NCBI GenBank assembly: GCA_964483375.1
Contig: CAZABJ010000029.1
Location: 1-33,106 of the forward strand
Length of the DNA: 33,106 bases
Source of the DNA: JAUIEH01 sp964483375
GTDB lineage: Bacteria; Pseudomonadota; Alphaproteobacteria; Caulobacterales; Maricaulaceae
Direction of reading: 5' to 3'
Made by a program: the position numbers and the translations under genes. The notes under the pieces are model-generated. The model worked only from the letters and a program-made list of their open reading frames with translations. It made no database searches and had not been told where the DNA came from. The number at the start of each line of letters is the position of its first letter. Within the stretch, counting starts at the first letter, position 1. Shown here piece after piece: positions 7,405 to 16,037 of this stretch.

Positions 7405-8091
7405 TCACCGGTTCAGCCGCCAAATCCGCACGCTCCCGTCCTCGCTCGCCGTCGCCAAGCGCTCGCTGTCGGGACTGAAGGCGACCGACCACACGGTGTT
7501 CTCATGTCCGCTCAGCACCACGGGGCTCCCCGCGCCCAACCGCCAGACGCGGACCTCGCCGCGTTGGCTTCCCGCCGCGACGCGGGCGCCGTCCAAACGC
7601 CAGTCGAGCCCGCGGATAGCGTTATCCTGATGCGGCCTTGTGGGGTCGTCGTCGGGCAAAAGCGCGCTGGTCTCTCGGCCCCTTGACCAAATCCGCACGC
7701 GATCATCCATGCACCCCGTGGCCAAACGCCCCCCGTCCGGGGCCCAGGCGACGGCGTTGACCCAATCGGCATGCGTAAACGCGACCGCCTCGTCCTCCCC
7801 CGCCAAGGGAACGAGCCGCGCCGCGTCGCCGCGCAAAACCGCCCCTCCGCCCTCGCCTTCGGCCGACCATAGCCGGGCCGAACCATCCATGAGAGCGACC
7901 GCAAGCCGCTGGCCGTCCGGGCTCCAAGCGACGTCGAACACGCCGCAAGGGTTCCAAAAGCCGCCCTGCCCGGAGGCGCAGTCTTCAGCGACGAGCGTGC
8001 GCTCTAGCGTCCAAGAGCCCGTCGCGCGCTCATCGGCGCGCACCGCCGTAGTCGCGATGCCTGTCAGCAAGGCGCAAAAGACAACGCGCAT
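7405..8091 (-). CDS. Secreted short WD40-repeat protein
   Basis: 228 residues: a signal peptide (MRVVFCALLTGIATTAVRA) and then four WD40 blades, each with the xx-W(A/S)PDG-RLA-(A/T)-x-DG-(S/E)VR(I/V)W pattern: FDVAWSPDGQRLAVALMDGS; VAWAPDGGRLATGCMDDRVRIW; LDWRLDGARVAAGSQRGEVRVW; VAFSPDSERLATASEDGSVRIW. Four blades are fewer than the usual six to eight of a closed propeller, so it may pair with itself or another protein. The ATG at 8091 follows GGGGAGCGGGC. It sits between a MAPEG gene and a DMT transporter on the same strand. Function unknown beyond a likely protein-binding scaffold in the periplasm. Confidence 0.85.
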   Translation of the reverse strand: MRVVFCALLTGIATTAVRADERATGSWTLERTLVAEDCASGQGGFWNPCGVFDVAWSPDGQRLAVALMDGSARLWSAEGEGGGAVLRGDAARLVPLAGEDEAVAFTHADWVNAVAWAPDGGRLATGCMDDRVRIWSRGRETSALLPDDDPTRPHQDNAIRGLDWRLDGARVAAGSQRGEVRVWRLGAGSPVVLSGHENTVWSVAFSPDSERLATASEDGSVRIWRLNR

Positions 8092-8133
8092 GCCCGCTCC
8101 CCGCTCCCGCCGGCCTCGCCTGTGCGATCGCCC

Positions 8134-8550
8134 CTAAAGCGCGAGCGCCAGTCGGACCCAAAGCGCGACGAGGATCGCAAAGCCCAATCGGTGGATCAGG
8201 AACCGCAAGCCCACCGCATTGATCGTCACCTGCACCAAGGTGTGAAGGAAACGACTGGCGACGAACGCCCAGGCGAGCCAAAGCTGCAGACCGTCCGCCG
8301 TGCCCGGTCGCGCCAGATGAAGGGCGACAAGCACATAGAACAGCACCGGCAACTCAAAGAGGTTTGCGAGATTGCGGCCCCAATTGGCGACGCCGTCAGG
8401 GGGAGGCGCGCCCTGTTTCGTCCGCGCATATTCCTGCGACAGCTTCCCGCTGGCGCTGGCGGCGACGCCGACGATGGTGAGCATGAGATAGACGAATAGC
8501 GTTAGCCCCGCGAGCGCGACGGCGGCGTATTCAAGCGACGGCGGCGTCAT
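8134..8550 (-). CDS. MAPEG family membrane protein (copy 2)
   Basis: 138 residues with four membrane segments: PSLEYAAVALAGLTLFVYLM, then NLFELPVLFYVLVALHLA, LWLAWAFVASRFLHTLVQV and FLIHRLGFAILVALWVRLAL. The R-N-L-NLFE-PVLFY motif and the R-LH-LVQ motif are those of MAPEG proteins (membrane-associated, eicosanoid and glutathione metabolism); bacterial members have mostly unknown substrates. The ATG at 8550 has AAGGGGAA before it; the frame continues upstream but without membrane-protein character. It is a tandem paralogue of the next gene upstream, 47 bases away on the same strand. Confidence 0.87.
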   Translation of the reverse strand: MTPPSLEYAAVALAGLTLFVYLMLTIVGVAASASGKLSQEYARTKQGAPPPDGVANWGRNLANLFELPVLFYVLVALHLARPGTADGLQLWLAWAFVASRFLHTLVQVTINAVGLRFLIHRLGFAILVALWVRLALAL

Positions 8551-8597
8551 GGCGTTCCCCTTATGCCGACAAACGTTCGGTACGACGGTGCAACGCC

Positions 8598-9017
8598 TTA
8601 GGCCAACCCCGCCGAATAGGCCAGCGCCATGCGGCCCCACATGACAATGAGCACCACCATGGAGGCTAAGAACAGCGCGAAGCGGATCAGCACATAATTC
8701 ACCAGCACGTGATACAGCGAGTGCGCAATGCGAAGACCCACATAAACCCAAGCAAGGGTAAGCTGTGTCCCATCGCCACGCGCCATCGAAAACTCGAGAG
8801 CCACTACGGCGTAAAAGAGAATGGGCATTTCGCAGAGGTTCAAGTAATTGCGCCGCACCCGCTCCACCCATGCCGGTCCGTCGCCGCCGGGCAGTTTCAG
8901 CTTCTCCCGCGCGAGCTCCCCGCGTCGGACGGCGACGGTCGCCGCCAGCCCCGTGAGGATCGCCATGAAAAATGTGAGCCCCGCCAATACGACGGCCGGC
9001 ATTACGATATGCGGCAT
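8598..9017 (-). CDS. MAPEG family membrane protein (copy 1)
   Basis: 139 residues with four membrane segments and the same family motifs as its neighbour: RVRRNYLNLCEMPILFYAVVALEF and YVGLRIAHSLYHVLVNYVLIRF. The ATG at 9017 follows GGACAGGGGGG; an internal ATG at 9002 is an alternative. A frame extension to 9617 overlaps coaBC and is not credible. It is divergent from coaBC, with 39 bases between the two start codons, so their promoters overlap or lie inside each other's gene. The pair of copies probably arose by tandem duplication and then diverged. Confidence 0.87.
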   Translation of the reverse strand: MPHIVMPAVVLAGLTFFMAILTGLAATVAVRRGELAREKLKLPGGDGPAWVERVRRNYLNLCEMPILFYAVVALEFSMARGDGTQLTLAWVYVGLRIAHSLYHVLVNYVLIRFALFLASMVVLIVMWGRMALAYSAGLA

Positions 9018-9056
9018 GTGTCCGCCCCCCTGTCCTTGCGTCCTGGACATCGCGCC

Positions 9057-10274
9057 ATGACTGAGCGGCGCGTTCTCCTCATCATTGGCGGCGGGATCGC
9101 GGCGTACAAGTCGCTCACGCTCATTCGGGAGCTTGCCCGACGCGGAATCGCGACGCGCTGCATTCTCACCAACGCCGGCAAGGCGTTCGTCACCCCCCTT
9201 TCCGTCGCCGCCCTGTCCGGCGACAAAGTCTATGACGACCTGTTCTCGCTCACCGACGAAACCGAGATGGGGCATATCGAGTTGTCGCGCGCCGCCGATT
9301 TGGTGGTCGTCGCGCCGGCGACCGCGGATTTGATGGCGAAGGCCTCCGCCGGGCTGGCGACCGATATGGCCACCACGGCGCTGTTGGCCACCGACAAGCC
9401 GGTGATGATGGCCCCGGCGATGAACGTGCGCATGTGGGAACACCCCGCGACCCAGCGAAACTTGGCTCAGCTTCGCGATGACGGCGTGATCTTCGTCGGC
9501 CCCGATGAGGGCGACATGGCCTGCGGCGAGTTCGGTCCCGGCCGTATGGCCGAACCTGATGCGATCGCCGCCGCCGTGGCGCGTTGGTACGCCGAGGGTC
9601 AAAAACCCGCGCCGCAATCGACCGCGCTTGCGGGGCGAAGCGCGCTTGTAACCGCGGGTCCCACGCGGGAGCCCATCGACCCCGTCCGCTATCTTTCAAA
9701 CCACTCTTCCGGCGCGCAGGGTTACGCCATCGCCGCCGCCCTCGCCGCTCAGGGCGCGGACACCACGCTCGTCACCGGGCCGACGGAACTGCCCGACCCC
9801 GGCCGGGGCGTCACCACCATCCGGGTCGAAACCGCGCGCGAAATGCTGAAGGCTTGCGAGCAGGCCCTTCCGGTCGACGTGTTCGTGGGCGTGGCCGCGG
9901 TGGCCGATTGGCGCCCCGCCGCAACGTCGGGCAACAAAATCAAGAAAAACGGGGCGGAGCCTGAGCCGCTCGCCCTCGTGGAAAACCCCGACATCCTCAG
10001 AACCATCGGACGAAAGCGAAACGCCCGCCCTCTTCTGGTGGTCGGCTTCGCGGCGGAAACAAACAATGTAATCGCCAACGCCCGGAAGAAGGTGACCTCC
10101 AAGGGGGCCGACTGGATCGTCGCGAATGACGTGTCCGGCGACGTGATGGGCGGCAGCGAAAACGAAGTCGTCATCGTGGAGAAAGACGGCGAAGACGCTT
10201 GGCCCCGCATGACCAAACGCGCGGTCGCCGAGCGCTTGGCGGCGCGCATCGCGGAGACGCTGGCGACTTCGTGA
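9057..10274 (+). CDS. coaBC: Bifunctional phosphopantothenoylcysteine decarboxylase/synthetase
   Basis: 405 residues performing two steps of coenzyme A synthesis: ligation of cysteine to phosphopantothenate (CoaB) and decarboxylation (CoaC). The N-terminal flavoprotein domain (1-180) has GGGIAAYKS, the catalytic His73 (GHIELSRAADL), PAMNVRMW with Asn123, and Cys156 in the substrate flap (MACGEFGPGRM). The C-terminal CoaB domain (about 190-400) shows TAGPTREPIDPVRYLSNHSSG, AAVADWRP and the lysine motif KIKKNG. The ATG at 9057 matches the family's N-terminus; the frame's extension back to 8709 is rejected because it overlaps the MAPEG gene. dut and pyrE follow on the same strand. Confidence 0.97.
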   Translation: MTERRVLLIIGGGIAAYKSLTLIRELARRGIATRCILTNAGKAFVTPLSVAALSGDKVYDDLFSLTDETEMGHIELSRAADLVVVAPATADLMAKASAGLATDMATTALLATDKPVMMAPAMNVRMWEHPATQRNLAQLRDDGVIFVGPDEGDMACGEFGPGRMAEPDAIAAAVARWYAEGQKPAPQSTALAGRSALVTAGPTREPIDPVRYLSNHSSGAQGYAIAAALAAQGADTTLVTGPTELPDPGRGVTTIRVETAREMLKACEQALPVDVFVGVAAVADWRPAATSGNKIKKNGAEPEPLALVENPDILRTIGRKRNARPLLVVGFAAETNNVIANARKKVTSKGADWIVANDVSGDVMGGSENEVVIVEKDGEDAWPRMTKRAVAERLAARIAETLATS

Positions 10275-10357
10275 TCCTTCCCCGGACAATGTCGACCCAA
10301 TCGCCTGGAATCATGTCATGTTCAGTGCTAGGGCGGCGCATAAAGCGGGGCGAAACG

Positions 10358-10855
10358 ATGTCGGACCAAGATCAACTGCTTGTCGAACCAGAGGCGCTCG
10401 CGGCCGGGCCTGTGATCGCGGTTCAAAGGCTCGCTCATTTCGGCGAGTTGCCGCTGCCGGCCTATAAAACGCACGGCGCAGCGGGCATGGACTTGGTCGC
10501 CGCGCTCGACGCTGATGCGCCCGAAACCCTGTCGCCGGGCGAGCGGCGGCTTGTCCCCACGGGTCTCGCCATGGCGCTGCCGGAAGGGTTCGAGGCGCAA
10601 GTCCGCCCGCGCTCGGGTTTGGCGTTGAACTATGGCGTGACGTGCTTAAATGCGCCGGGCACCATCGACGCGGACTACCGCGGCGAGGTGCAGGTTCTGC
10701 TTATCAATCACGGCGGCGAGCCCTTCGTCATCCGACGCGGCGACCGCATCGCGCAGCTCGTCGTCGCGCCGGTCGTTCAAGCCCTGTGGGAGGACGTAGA
10801 ACGGCTTCCCTTAACGGTGCGCGGGGCCGGCGGGTTCGGCTCGACCGGCATATGA
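10358..10855 (+). CDS. dut: dUTP diphosphatase (dUTPase)
   Basis: 165 residues; hydrolyses dUTP to dUMP and PPi, keeping uracil out of DNA and supplying dTMP synthesis. All five trimeric-dUTPase motifs are present in order: HGAAGMDLVA (1), RPRSGLAL (2), GTIDADYRGEVQVLL (3, with the catalytic Asp), RGDRIAQLVVAPV (4) and the glycine-rich RGAGGFGSTG (5, at the C-terminus). The ATG at 10358 is chosen by alignment with the family. An N-terminal extension of about 25 residues precedes the core. Its stop overlaps the pyrE start (ATGA). The usual coaBC-dut neighbourhood of many bacteria is kept. Confidence 0.97.
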   Translation: MSDQDQLLVEPEALAAGPVIAVQRLAHFGELPLPAYKTHGAAGMDLVAALDADAPETLSPGERRLVPTGLAMALPEGFEAQVRPRSGLALNYGVTCLNAPGTIDADYRGEVQVLLINHGGEPFVIRRGDRIAQLVVAPVVQALWEDVERLPLTVRGAGGFGSTGI

Positions 10856-11421
10856 ACGCCGTTTTCGCCGCGGACAAACGCGCGCGGCTTATCGACATCA
10901 TCCGCGCGCGCTCCTATCGCACCGGGGCGTTCACGCTCGCATCGGGCAAGCGCTCAAACCAGTACTTCAACCTCAAACCCACCATGATGAACCCCGAAGG
11001 CGGGCGGCTTGCGGCCGAGGCGCTGCTGGCCGCCGCACGGCCCTTGTCGCCGGATTTGCTTGCCGGCATGGAGATGGGCGCCGTTCCCTTGGTCGCCGCC
11101 GCAGCCGCGCTGAGCCATGCCGCCGGCGCGCCGATGCCCACGGTTTTCGTGCGCAAACAGGTTAAGGAGCACGGCTCGCGCGAGCGCGTGGAAGGCCTGG
11201 CCGAAAACGAGAGCGTCAGCGGTTTGAGCGTTGTCGTGGTCGAGGACGTGACGACCACGGGGGGGTCCGCGTTGAAGGCCGTCGCCGCGATACGGGAGGC
11301 GGGCGGACGCGTCGATCATGTGCTGACTTTGCTCGACCGCGAAGACGGCGCAGCCCAAACCCTCGCCGCGGAGGGCCTGACCTTGCACGCGGTGCTGACA
11401 GCAAGCGATTTCCAGGTTTAA
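10852..11421 (+). CDS. pyrE: Orotate phosphoribosyltransferase
   Basis: 189 residues; converts orotate and PRPP to orotidine monophosphate in de novo pyrimidine synthesis. Motifs: GAFTLASGKRSNQYFNLKPTM near the N-terminus (substrate loop), FVRKQVKEHGSRERVEG (the mobile loop with catalytic Lys and His) and the PRPP-binding VVVVEDVTTTGGSAL starting at residue 127. The ATG at 10852 overlaps the dut stop by four bases (ATGA), implying translational coupling, so two pyrimidine enzymes are made together. The gene is followed by a hairpin terminator. Longer upstream extensions of the frame overlap dut and are artefacts. Confidence 0.96.
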   Translation: MNAVFAADKRARLIDIIRARSYRTGAFTLASGKRSNQYFNLKPTMMNPEGGRLAAEALLAAARPLSPDLLAGMEMGAVPLVAAAAALSHAAGAPMPTVFVRKQVKEHGSRERVEGLAENESVSGLSVVVVEDVTTTGGSALKAVAAIREAGGRVDHVLTLLDREDGAAQTLAAEGLTLHAVLTASDFQV

Positions 11422-11433
11422 GGGCGGACCGCC

Positions 11434-11472
11434 GGCGGCTGAGGGGTCGCCCCAGCCGCCGACGCCGTTTTT
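11434..11472 (+). terminator. Rho-independent terminator after pyrE
   Basis: Stem GGCGGCT (11434-11440)/AGCCGCC (11454-11460) with an inner GGGG (11443-11446)/CCCC (11450-11453) helix and TCG loop, a 7-base GC-rich stretch, then TTTTT (11468-11472). It starts 12 bases after the pyrE stop and would end the coaBC-dut-pyrE transcript. Confidence 0.75.
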
Positions 11473-11477
11473 CGCGC

Positions 11478-13535
11478 TTAACCGCGTTCTTCAGGCGTGA
11501 AGCCTTCAAGCGCGGCTTCCAGGCCCTCAATGAAGTCCGCGCCGACCGGCACGGTGAGGCTGGAGCCTTCAAAGTCGTCGCCGATCGGCTCGACCCGACC
11601 GCCGAGGCACTCCGACAAGAAGCCTTCGGTCACGCCATAGAACGCAAGCCGGTTCTCAGGCCGGGCGAAGCCGTGGCCCTCATCGGGGAACAACGCATAG
11701 GTGACGGGGATCTCGCGCGCTTCCATCGCTTCCACGATTTGATCGCTTTCCGCCTGCACCACGCGGGGGTCGTTGGCGCCTTGGCCGATGAGAAGCGGCA
11801 CGGAGATCGCGTCGACGCTGTTCAAGGGCGAGCGTTCCTGAAGGAGCGCCAAGCCTTCCTCGGTATTGGGGTCGCCGACCCGGGTCTCAAGCTGGCGACG
11901 GAAGGCTTCCCAGTAAGGCGGGACGCTGGCCAACAGCGTCTCAAGGTTCGAGGGTCCCACGATGGAGACGCCGCACGCGAATGTGTCGGGCGTGAAGGTC
12001 ACCCCGGCCAGCGTGGCGTAGCCGCCATAGGAGCCGCCCATGATCGCCACTTGGTCGGGGGTGGTGACGCCTTCGGCGACCGCCCAATCGACGGCGTCGA
12101 TCAAGTCGTCATGCATCGCCGCGCCCCATTCGAGGTCGCCGGCGTTGGTGAAGCTTTTGCCGAAGCCGGTCGAGCCGCGGAAGTTCACGCGCAGCACCGC
12201 ATAGCCGCGATTGGCGAGCCATTGGGTCATGCCCGAATAGCCGTAGAAGTCGCGCGCCCACGGTCCGCCATGGACGAGCAAGACCATCGGCGTTTCGGCT
12301 TCGGGACGACCGTCTCCGTTCGCATCCGAACCCGGGGGAAGCGTGAGGTATGACACCATCTCAAGCCCGTCGCGGGTTGAAATGAACTCCGGGGTCATGT
12401 CGGCGAGCGTCGCGTTCTCCAGCTCCGGGCGGGTCGCGAACAAACGCGTGACGGTCCCCGCTTCCCGATCCCAGAGGTGATAGGTCGGCACCGCGTCGGC
12501 GGCGGTTTCCAGCACCACCCATTGCTGGTCATCCAACGTGCGCGAAGCCAGCGATACGTCGCCCTCGAAATTCGCTTCGAGCGCGGCGAGAATCTCTTCG
12601 CCCTCCTCGTTCAGCGGAATGATCTCGGTGCGCGCGTAGGTGACGGTGTAGGCCTGCAGTTCGTCGGTCTCCGGGTCGGTCCAGACCCCGCCGATATCCG
12701 CCCGGTCATCTTCAGCGATGACGGTGCGGTTCTGCGTCGCCAAATCGACGGCGAACAGCGCTGAGGTGTCGCGCGCGCGGCTGTCGCGCACATACAGGGT
12801 TTCATTGCCTTCGGCGAAGCCGCTGATCCCCGTGGACAGCGCGTCTTCCTGCGGGACCGTCATGAACGTGTCCCAAGCGCCGTCGTCATAGGTGAGATAG
12901 ACCATCCCGCCGTCGCTGGTGGGGCGGGCGCCAAGGCGCATGTTCAGATCATTGTCGAAGACGTAGCCGCCGATCTGATCGACGTTTTCATAGATCAGGG
13001 TGAGCTCGCCGCTCGCCAAATCGAGGCTGTAGGCGTCGTGCCACCGCGGGTCGCGGTTGTTCAACCCGATGATCATCGTGTCGGGATAATCGTCATCGCT
13101 CGCGAGGATCTGAACGCGGGTGTTCTCAAACGGCGTGTAGTCGACTTCATCGCCGGTTTCGGGATCCACGCCGTACAGCAGGAAGTTTTCGTCCCCGCCG
13201 CGATCCTGGATGTAGACCAAGCGGTCGCCGCCAGCGGTCCAGCCATAGCTGCGGATGCCGCGACCGCGGTCTTCGGTCACCACGCGCGCTGCGGCGAGAT
13301 CGTCAGCCGGCGCGACCCAAACGTTCAGCACGCCCTCGTCAGGCGCGACATAACTGATGTAGCGGCCGTCAGGGCTGATTTGCACCGAAGCGTAGGTCGG
13401 GTTGCCGAACAGAGCTTCGCGTGAAAGCAACGAAGCCTCCCCGCCCGCGCCGTTCCCGCCTTCCGGCATGACTGCGCAGCCCGTTACGGCGACGCCCGCG
13501 AGCGCAAGCGCAGATACAGTGTATTTCAAAGACAT
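11478..13535 (-). CDS. S9-family prolyl oligopeptidase-like lipoprotein
   Basis: 685 residues. The N-terminus is a lipoprotein signal (LALAGVAVTGC; acylated Cys20). Residues about 40-390 form a WD40-like beta-propeller with repeated strand-turn units (SPDGRYISYV, GGDRLVYIQ). Residues about 400-645 are the alpha/beta-hydrolase peptidase domain with the triad Ser502 (GGSYGGY), Asp589 (GQGANDPRV) and His621 (EGHGFARPENR). S9 enzymes of this group are dipeptidyl/acylaminoacyl peptidases acting on short peptides; here probably in the periplasm on a membrane. About 40 acidic residues extend past the core at the C-terminus. The ATG at 13535 follows GGAGGAGACGGG. Confidence 0.95.
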   Translation of the reverse strand: MSLKYTVSALALAGVAVTGCAVMPEGGNGAGGEASLLSREALFGNPTYASVQISPDGRYISYVAPDEGVLNVWVAPADDLAAARVVTEDRGRGIRSYGWTAGGDRLVYIQDRGGDENFLLYGVDPETGDEVDYTPFENTRVQILASDDDYPDTMIIGLNNRDPRWHDAYSLDLASGELTLIYENVDQIGGYVFDNDLNMRLGARPTSDGGMVYLTYDDGAWDTFMTVPQEDALSTGISGFAEGNETLYVRDSRARDTSALFAVDLATQNRTVIAEDDRADIGGVWTDPETDELQAYTVTYARTEIIPLNEEGEEILAALEANFEGDVSLASRTLDDQQWVVLETAADAVPTYHLWDREAGTVTRLFATRPELENATLADMTPEFISTRDGLEMVSYLTLPPGSDANGDGRPEAETPMVLLVHGGPWARDFYGYSGMTQWLANRGYAVLRVNFRGSTGFGKSFTNAGDLEWGAAMHDDLIDAVDWAVAEGVTTPDQVAIMGGSYGGYATLAGVTFTPDTFACGVSIVGPSNLETLLASVPPYWEAFRRQLETRVGDPNTEEGLALLQERSPLNSVDAISVPLLIGQGANDPRVVQAESDQIVEAMEAREIPVTYALFPDEGHGFARPENRLAFYGVTEGFLSECLGGRVEPIGDDFEGSSLTVPVGADFIEGLEAALEGFTPEERG

Positions 13536-13738
13536 CCCGTCTCCTCCAGAATTCGGTCGCTTCCGACCCCGTCGTTCGAGCGGATTAGGGCGGTCATCCC
13601 AGCAAAACTTTTTCTGCGTTCTGCGCTGGCGTCCGTCCCCTGCCGCTTCGCGCGACCGCCATCATGCGCAAATCTGCGGGACCGGCAAGAAATTATTGAA
13701 ATTCGATATGGGCGGAGGCGAACCGCGCTTGGCGCGTC

Positions 13739-14611
13739 TCAACCGCCCACGCCGTCCAGCGCGGATAAGGGGTCGTCAATGACGTCAAGGTCCTCTGCGC
13801 CGGCCGCGGCGAAATAGTCGCGCCAAAACGTCGTATGCGCGTCGTCTTGGCGGTCGGCCAATTCCGGACGCCGGACATAAAAGAGCCGCGCGCGGTCGAC
13901 GCCCAAAAACGCCGTCAGCGCCGCGCCGCGGCGCGTGGCGGCGAAGTCCGCGTAGGGTTCGTACCGGCCGTAGTGCGACAGCGCATCGGAATACTGCATG
14001 AAATCCGACACGACGATCAGCTCGGTGGCGTCGGCCTCTTCCCTCAGAAGCGCCGGCTGCAACGCCACCAGCGCCTCAATCAGCGGGGTGGCGGCGCGGG
14101 GGCCGCGCAGCCCGACCCGACCGACGGCGCTTTCGATCGCCTGTTCATAAAACGCCGCGTAGCGCGCCTCTCGCGCGGTTCGATCCGCGCGCGTGTCAAA
14201 CAGAAACGAGCCAGCGCCCGCTTGGGGCGGACGACACTCCGACAGCACTTCTTCCGCCGGCGCCTCAGCGTCGTCAGTGAGCGTGTACACGCTCAGCCGA
14301 GCGTAAGGCGGAAAGCCGTCTCCCTCAGCGATTGCCGGGATGAGCGCTTGAACAAACGCGCGCCAGCGAGGCGAAAGTTCGTCGGATTGATCGATAAGCA
14401 CGACCACATGGCGCGGCAGGTCGTGCGGGGCGCAGCCGCGTTCATCGACCACCAGGCTCGCCCTGTCGATCTGCCGCCAGATCAGCGCGGCGGGAAGCGA
14501 GGCGGCCAGCGCGATCACGCCCAACAACGCGAATACGGCCAGCAGCCGTCTGCGCCGTGCGGTTTGGCGCTCGCGGGCGCGTCGTTCACGCCGGGTGCGC
14601 GCGCGCCGCAT
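13739..14611 (-). CDS. Membrane-anchored vWA-like protein, unrecognised family
   Basis: 290 residues. An Arg-rich cytoplasmic N-terminus (1-22) precedes one membrane span (about 23-45). The rest resembles a von Willebrand A fold: strand HVVVLIDQSDELS (D74, S76, E78 replacing the usual DxSxS), RLSVYTL, RAATPLIEALVAL (Thr in the metal-site position), then LIVVSDFMQYSD (second Asp). The metal-binding site is thus partly kept. Two Cys (60 and about 128) could make a disulfide, consistent with a periplasmic domain. The start ATG at 14611 lies inside the previous gene, with a 26-base overlap, so the two are coupled. Not a family I can name; the fold is inferred. Confidence 0.65.
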   Translation of the reverse strand: MRRARTRRERRARERQTARRRRLLAVFALLGVIALAASLPAALIWRQIDRASLVVDERGCAPHDLPRHVVVLIDQSDELSPRWRAFVQALIPAIAEGDGFPPYARLSVYTLTDDAEAPAEEVLSECRPPQAGAGSFLFDTRADRTAREARYAAFYEQAIESAVGRVGLRGPRAATPLIEALVALQPALLREEADATELIVVSDFMQYSDALSHYGRYEPYADFAATRRGAALTAFLGVDRARLFYVRRPELADRQDDAHTTFWRDYFAAAGAEDLDVIDDPLSALDGVGG

Positions 14612-16037
14612 CGTGCTCCCCCGTCCCGTCCTCAAGACCCGTCTCTTGCCGATCGCGGGCTTGGGCCTGTCGACGCACCCCGTCCATGGCCGAGGCCATT
14701 TCCTCGTCAAACCGGCTCATCAGCGCGCTCAAATCCGCAAGGCCCCGCGCATAGGCCGCTTCATTCGCCTCCAACCGGGCTTCGGCGTCGGCCAGCGCAT
14801 CACGCACCCGCTGGGCTGAGGGCGGCGGGGCCTCGAACACCGGGTCAGGGTCGCCGATCGCCGCCGGCTCGCCGGTGATTTGCGCGGCCGCCTCCCGGTA
14901 GCGGGTGATGAGCCAGCGCGCCCGAGACTTCAACTCTTCAAGCGCGCTGACCGCCTGCAGCTCCGCCTCCTCCGCCTCCGCAGCCACGCGACGCATCGCA
15001 GCGGCGGCGTCGCGATCGTCGTCGAGTTCATCCTCAAGGTCTTCCTTGACCTCCTGCATGGACGCGACGGCGGCTTCTTGGAAGTCTTGGCGAATGTCCT
15101 CCAGCCGGCGACGGGCGCGCTCCAACCGGCGGGCGACATGGCCGTATCCTGGGTAGGGCTCGAAGAACCCTTGCCACCCCTTATAGGCGGCGAACAGAAA
15201 GCCGATGGCGGCGAAGGTTGAGAAAGCGAGCGTCAGGACCAGGGGGTCGAGGGACGCCAACAACTCCGCAGCCGCATCCCCGCTCCCGACGCTGTGTTCC
15301 GCCGCGGTCATGCGGCGCATGGCCATCAGCCCGTTCAACCCCAGCGCGGCGGCGAGCGCGCTCAGAAGCACGCCGAGGCCGAGGATCCGCCAGGGCGACA
15401 CAAACCGGTGCGCCAAACCCCGCAATCCAAACACCCCGGCAAGGAATCCAAGCGCGACATTCGCCCCGGCCACGAGCAAGCCTTCGAACACTGAGCCGAT
15501 GAGGCTCTGCCCGCCCACATAGAAAAACGGCGTGTTGAACGCGGCCTCCAAAACCAAGACAAGCGCGAGCCAAGCCGCGGAAATCAGCTTGTCCTGCGGC
15601 AGTTGCGGCTCTCGAGCGAGTTGGTGGCGGGCGCGGAAGACGCGCTGGTCGCGTGCGGCGGCGATGACTTCGCGCTCGGCGGCGATCAGGTCGTCTTCAT
15701 GCTCGGCCCGTGCGACGCCTAGCTGGAATCGCCCGCGCGCTTCGGCTTCATCGGGCGGAGCGGCGTCGAGCGTGGCGCGCAGCCGCGCGATTTCGGCGAG
15801 CGCGGCGTTGACCCGCATCTGAACGGTTTCTCGAACGCGATTGGCGGCTTCGGCATATTCCGCCGCTACGCGCGCCTCGACCGCATCGCCCCCGTTCCCG
15901 CCATGAGCAGGGGCGTCGTTCATCGCTTTCAGCCAAGCCTGCTCGCGCATCGACCAATCACGCCGAACGTCGTCGAGCCGCGCCGGCGCGGCGCGTTCAG
16001 CGGTTTCACGCACCGCGTCTTGTCGCTTCCGCCCCAT
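14586..16037 (-). CDS. Polytopic membrane protein with two coiled-coil regions, unrecognised family
   Basis: 483 residues. The N-terminal ~150 are charged and helical (coiled coil around AEYAEAANRVRETVQMRVNAAL). Four membrane spans follow, about 165-295: AAWLALVLVLEAAFNTPFF, VFEGLLVAGANVALGFLAG, ILGLGVLLSALAAALGL and LVLTLAFSTFAAIGFLFAA. A PYPGYG motif (about 303-308) leads into a long coiled coil (ARRLERARRRLEDIRQ, EVKEDLEDELDDDRDAAA) of about 130 residues. The ATG at 16037 has GGAGGGG upstream; a further in-frame ATG at 16061 lacks one. It overlaps the vWA-like gene, suggesting a complex of the two. Function unknown. Confidence 0.75.
   Translation of the reverse strand: MGRKRQDAVRETAERAAPARLDDVRRDWSMREQAWLKAMNDAPAHGGNGGDAVEARVAAEYAEAANRVRETVQMRVNAALAEIARLRATLDAAPPDEAEARGRFQLGVARAEHEDDLIAAEREVIAAARDQRVFRARHQLAREPQLPQDKLISAAWLALVLVLEAAFNTPFFYVGGQSLIGSVFEGLLVAGANVALGFLAGVFGLRGLAHRFVSPWRILGLGVLLSALAAALGLNGLMAMRRMTAAEHSVGSGDAAAELLASLDPLVLTLAFSTFAAIGFLFAAYKGWQGFFEPYPGYGHVARRLERARRRLEDIRQDFQEAAVASMQEVKEDLEDELDDDRDAAAAMRRVAAEAEEAELQAVSALEELKSRARWLITRYREAAAQITGEPAAIGDPDPVFEAPPPSAQRVRDALADAEARLEANEAAYARGLADLSALMSRFDEEMASAMDGVRRQAQARDRQETGLEDGTGEHDAARAHPA

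Noticed and set aside
8709..9056. Upstream extension of the coaBC frame
   Set aside because: It overlaps the divergent MAPEG gene and adds residues absent from CoaBC; the family N-terminus begins at the ATG at 9057.
13536..13738. Terminator or small gene between the S9 peptidase and vWA-like genes
   Set aside because: No hairpin with a T-tract and no credible coding frame; probably the peptidase promoter region.
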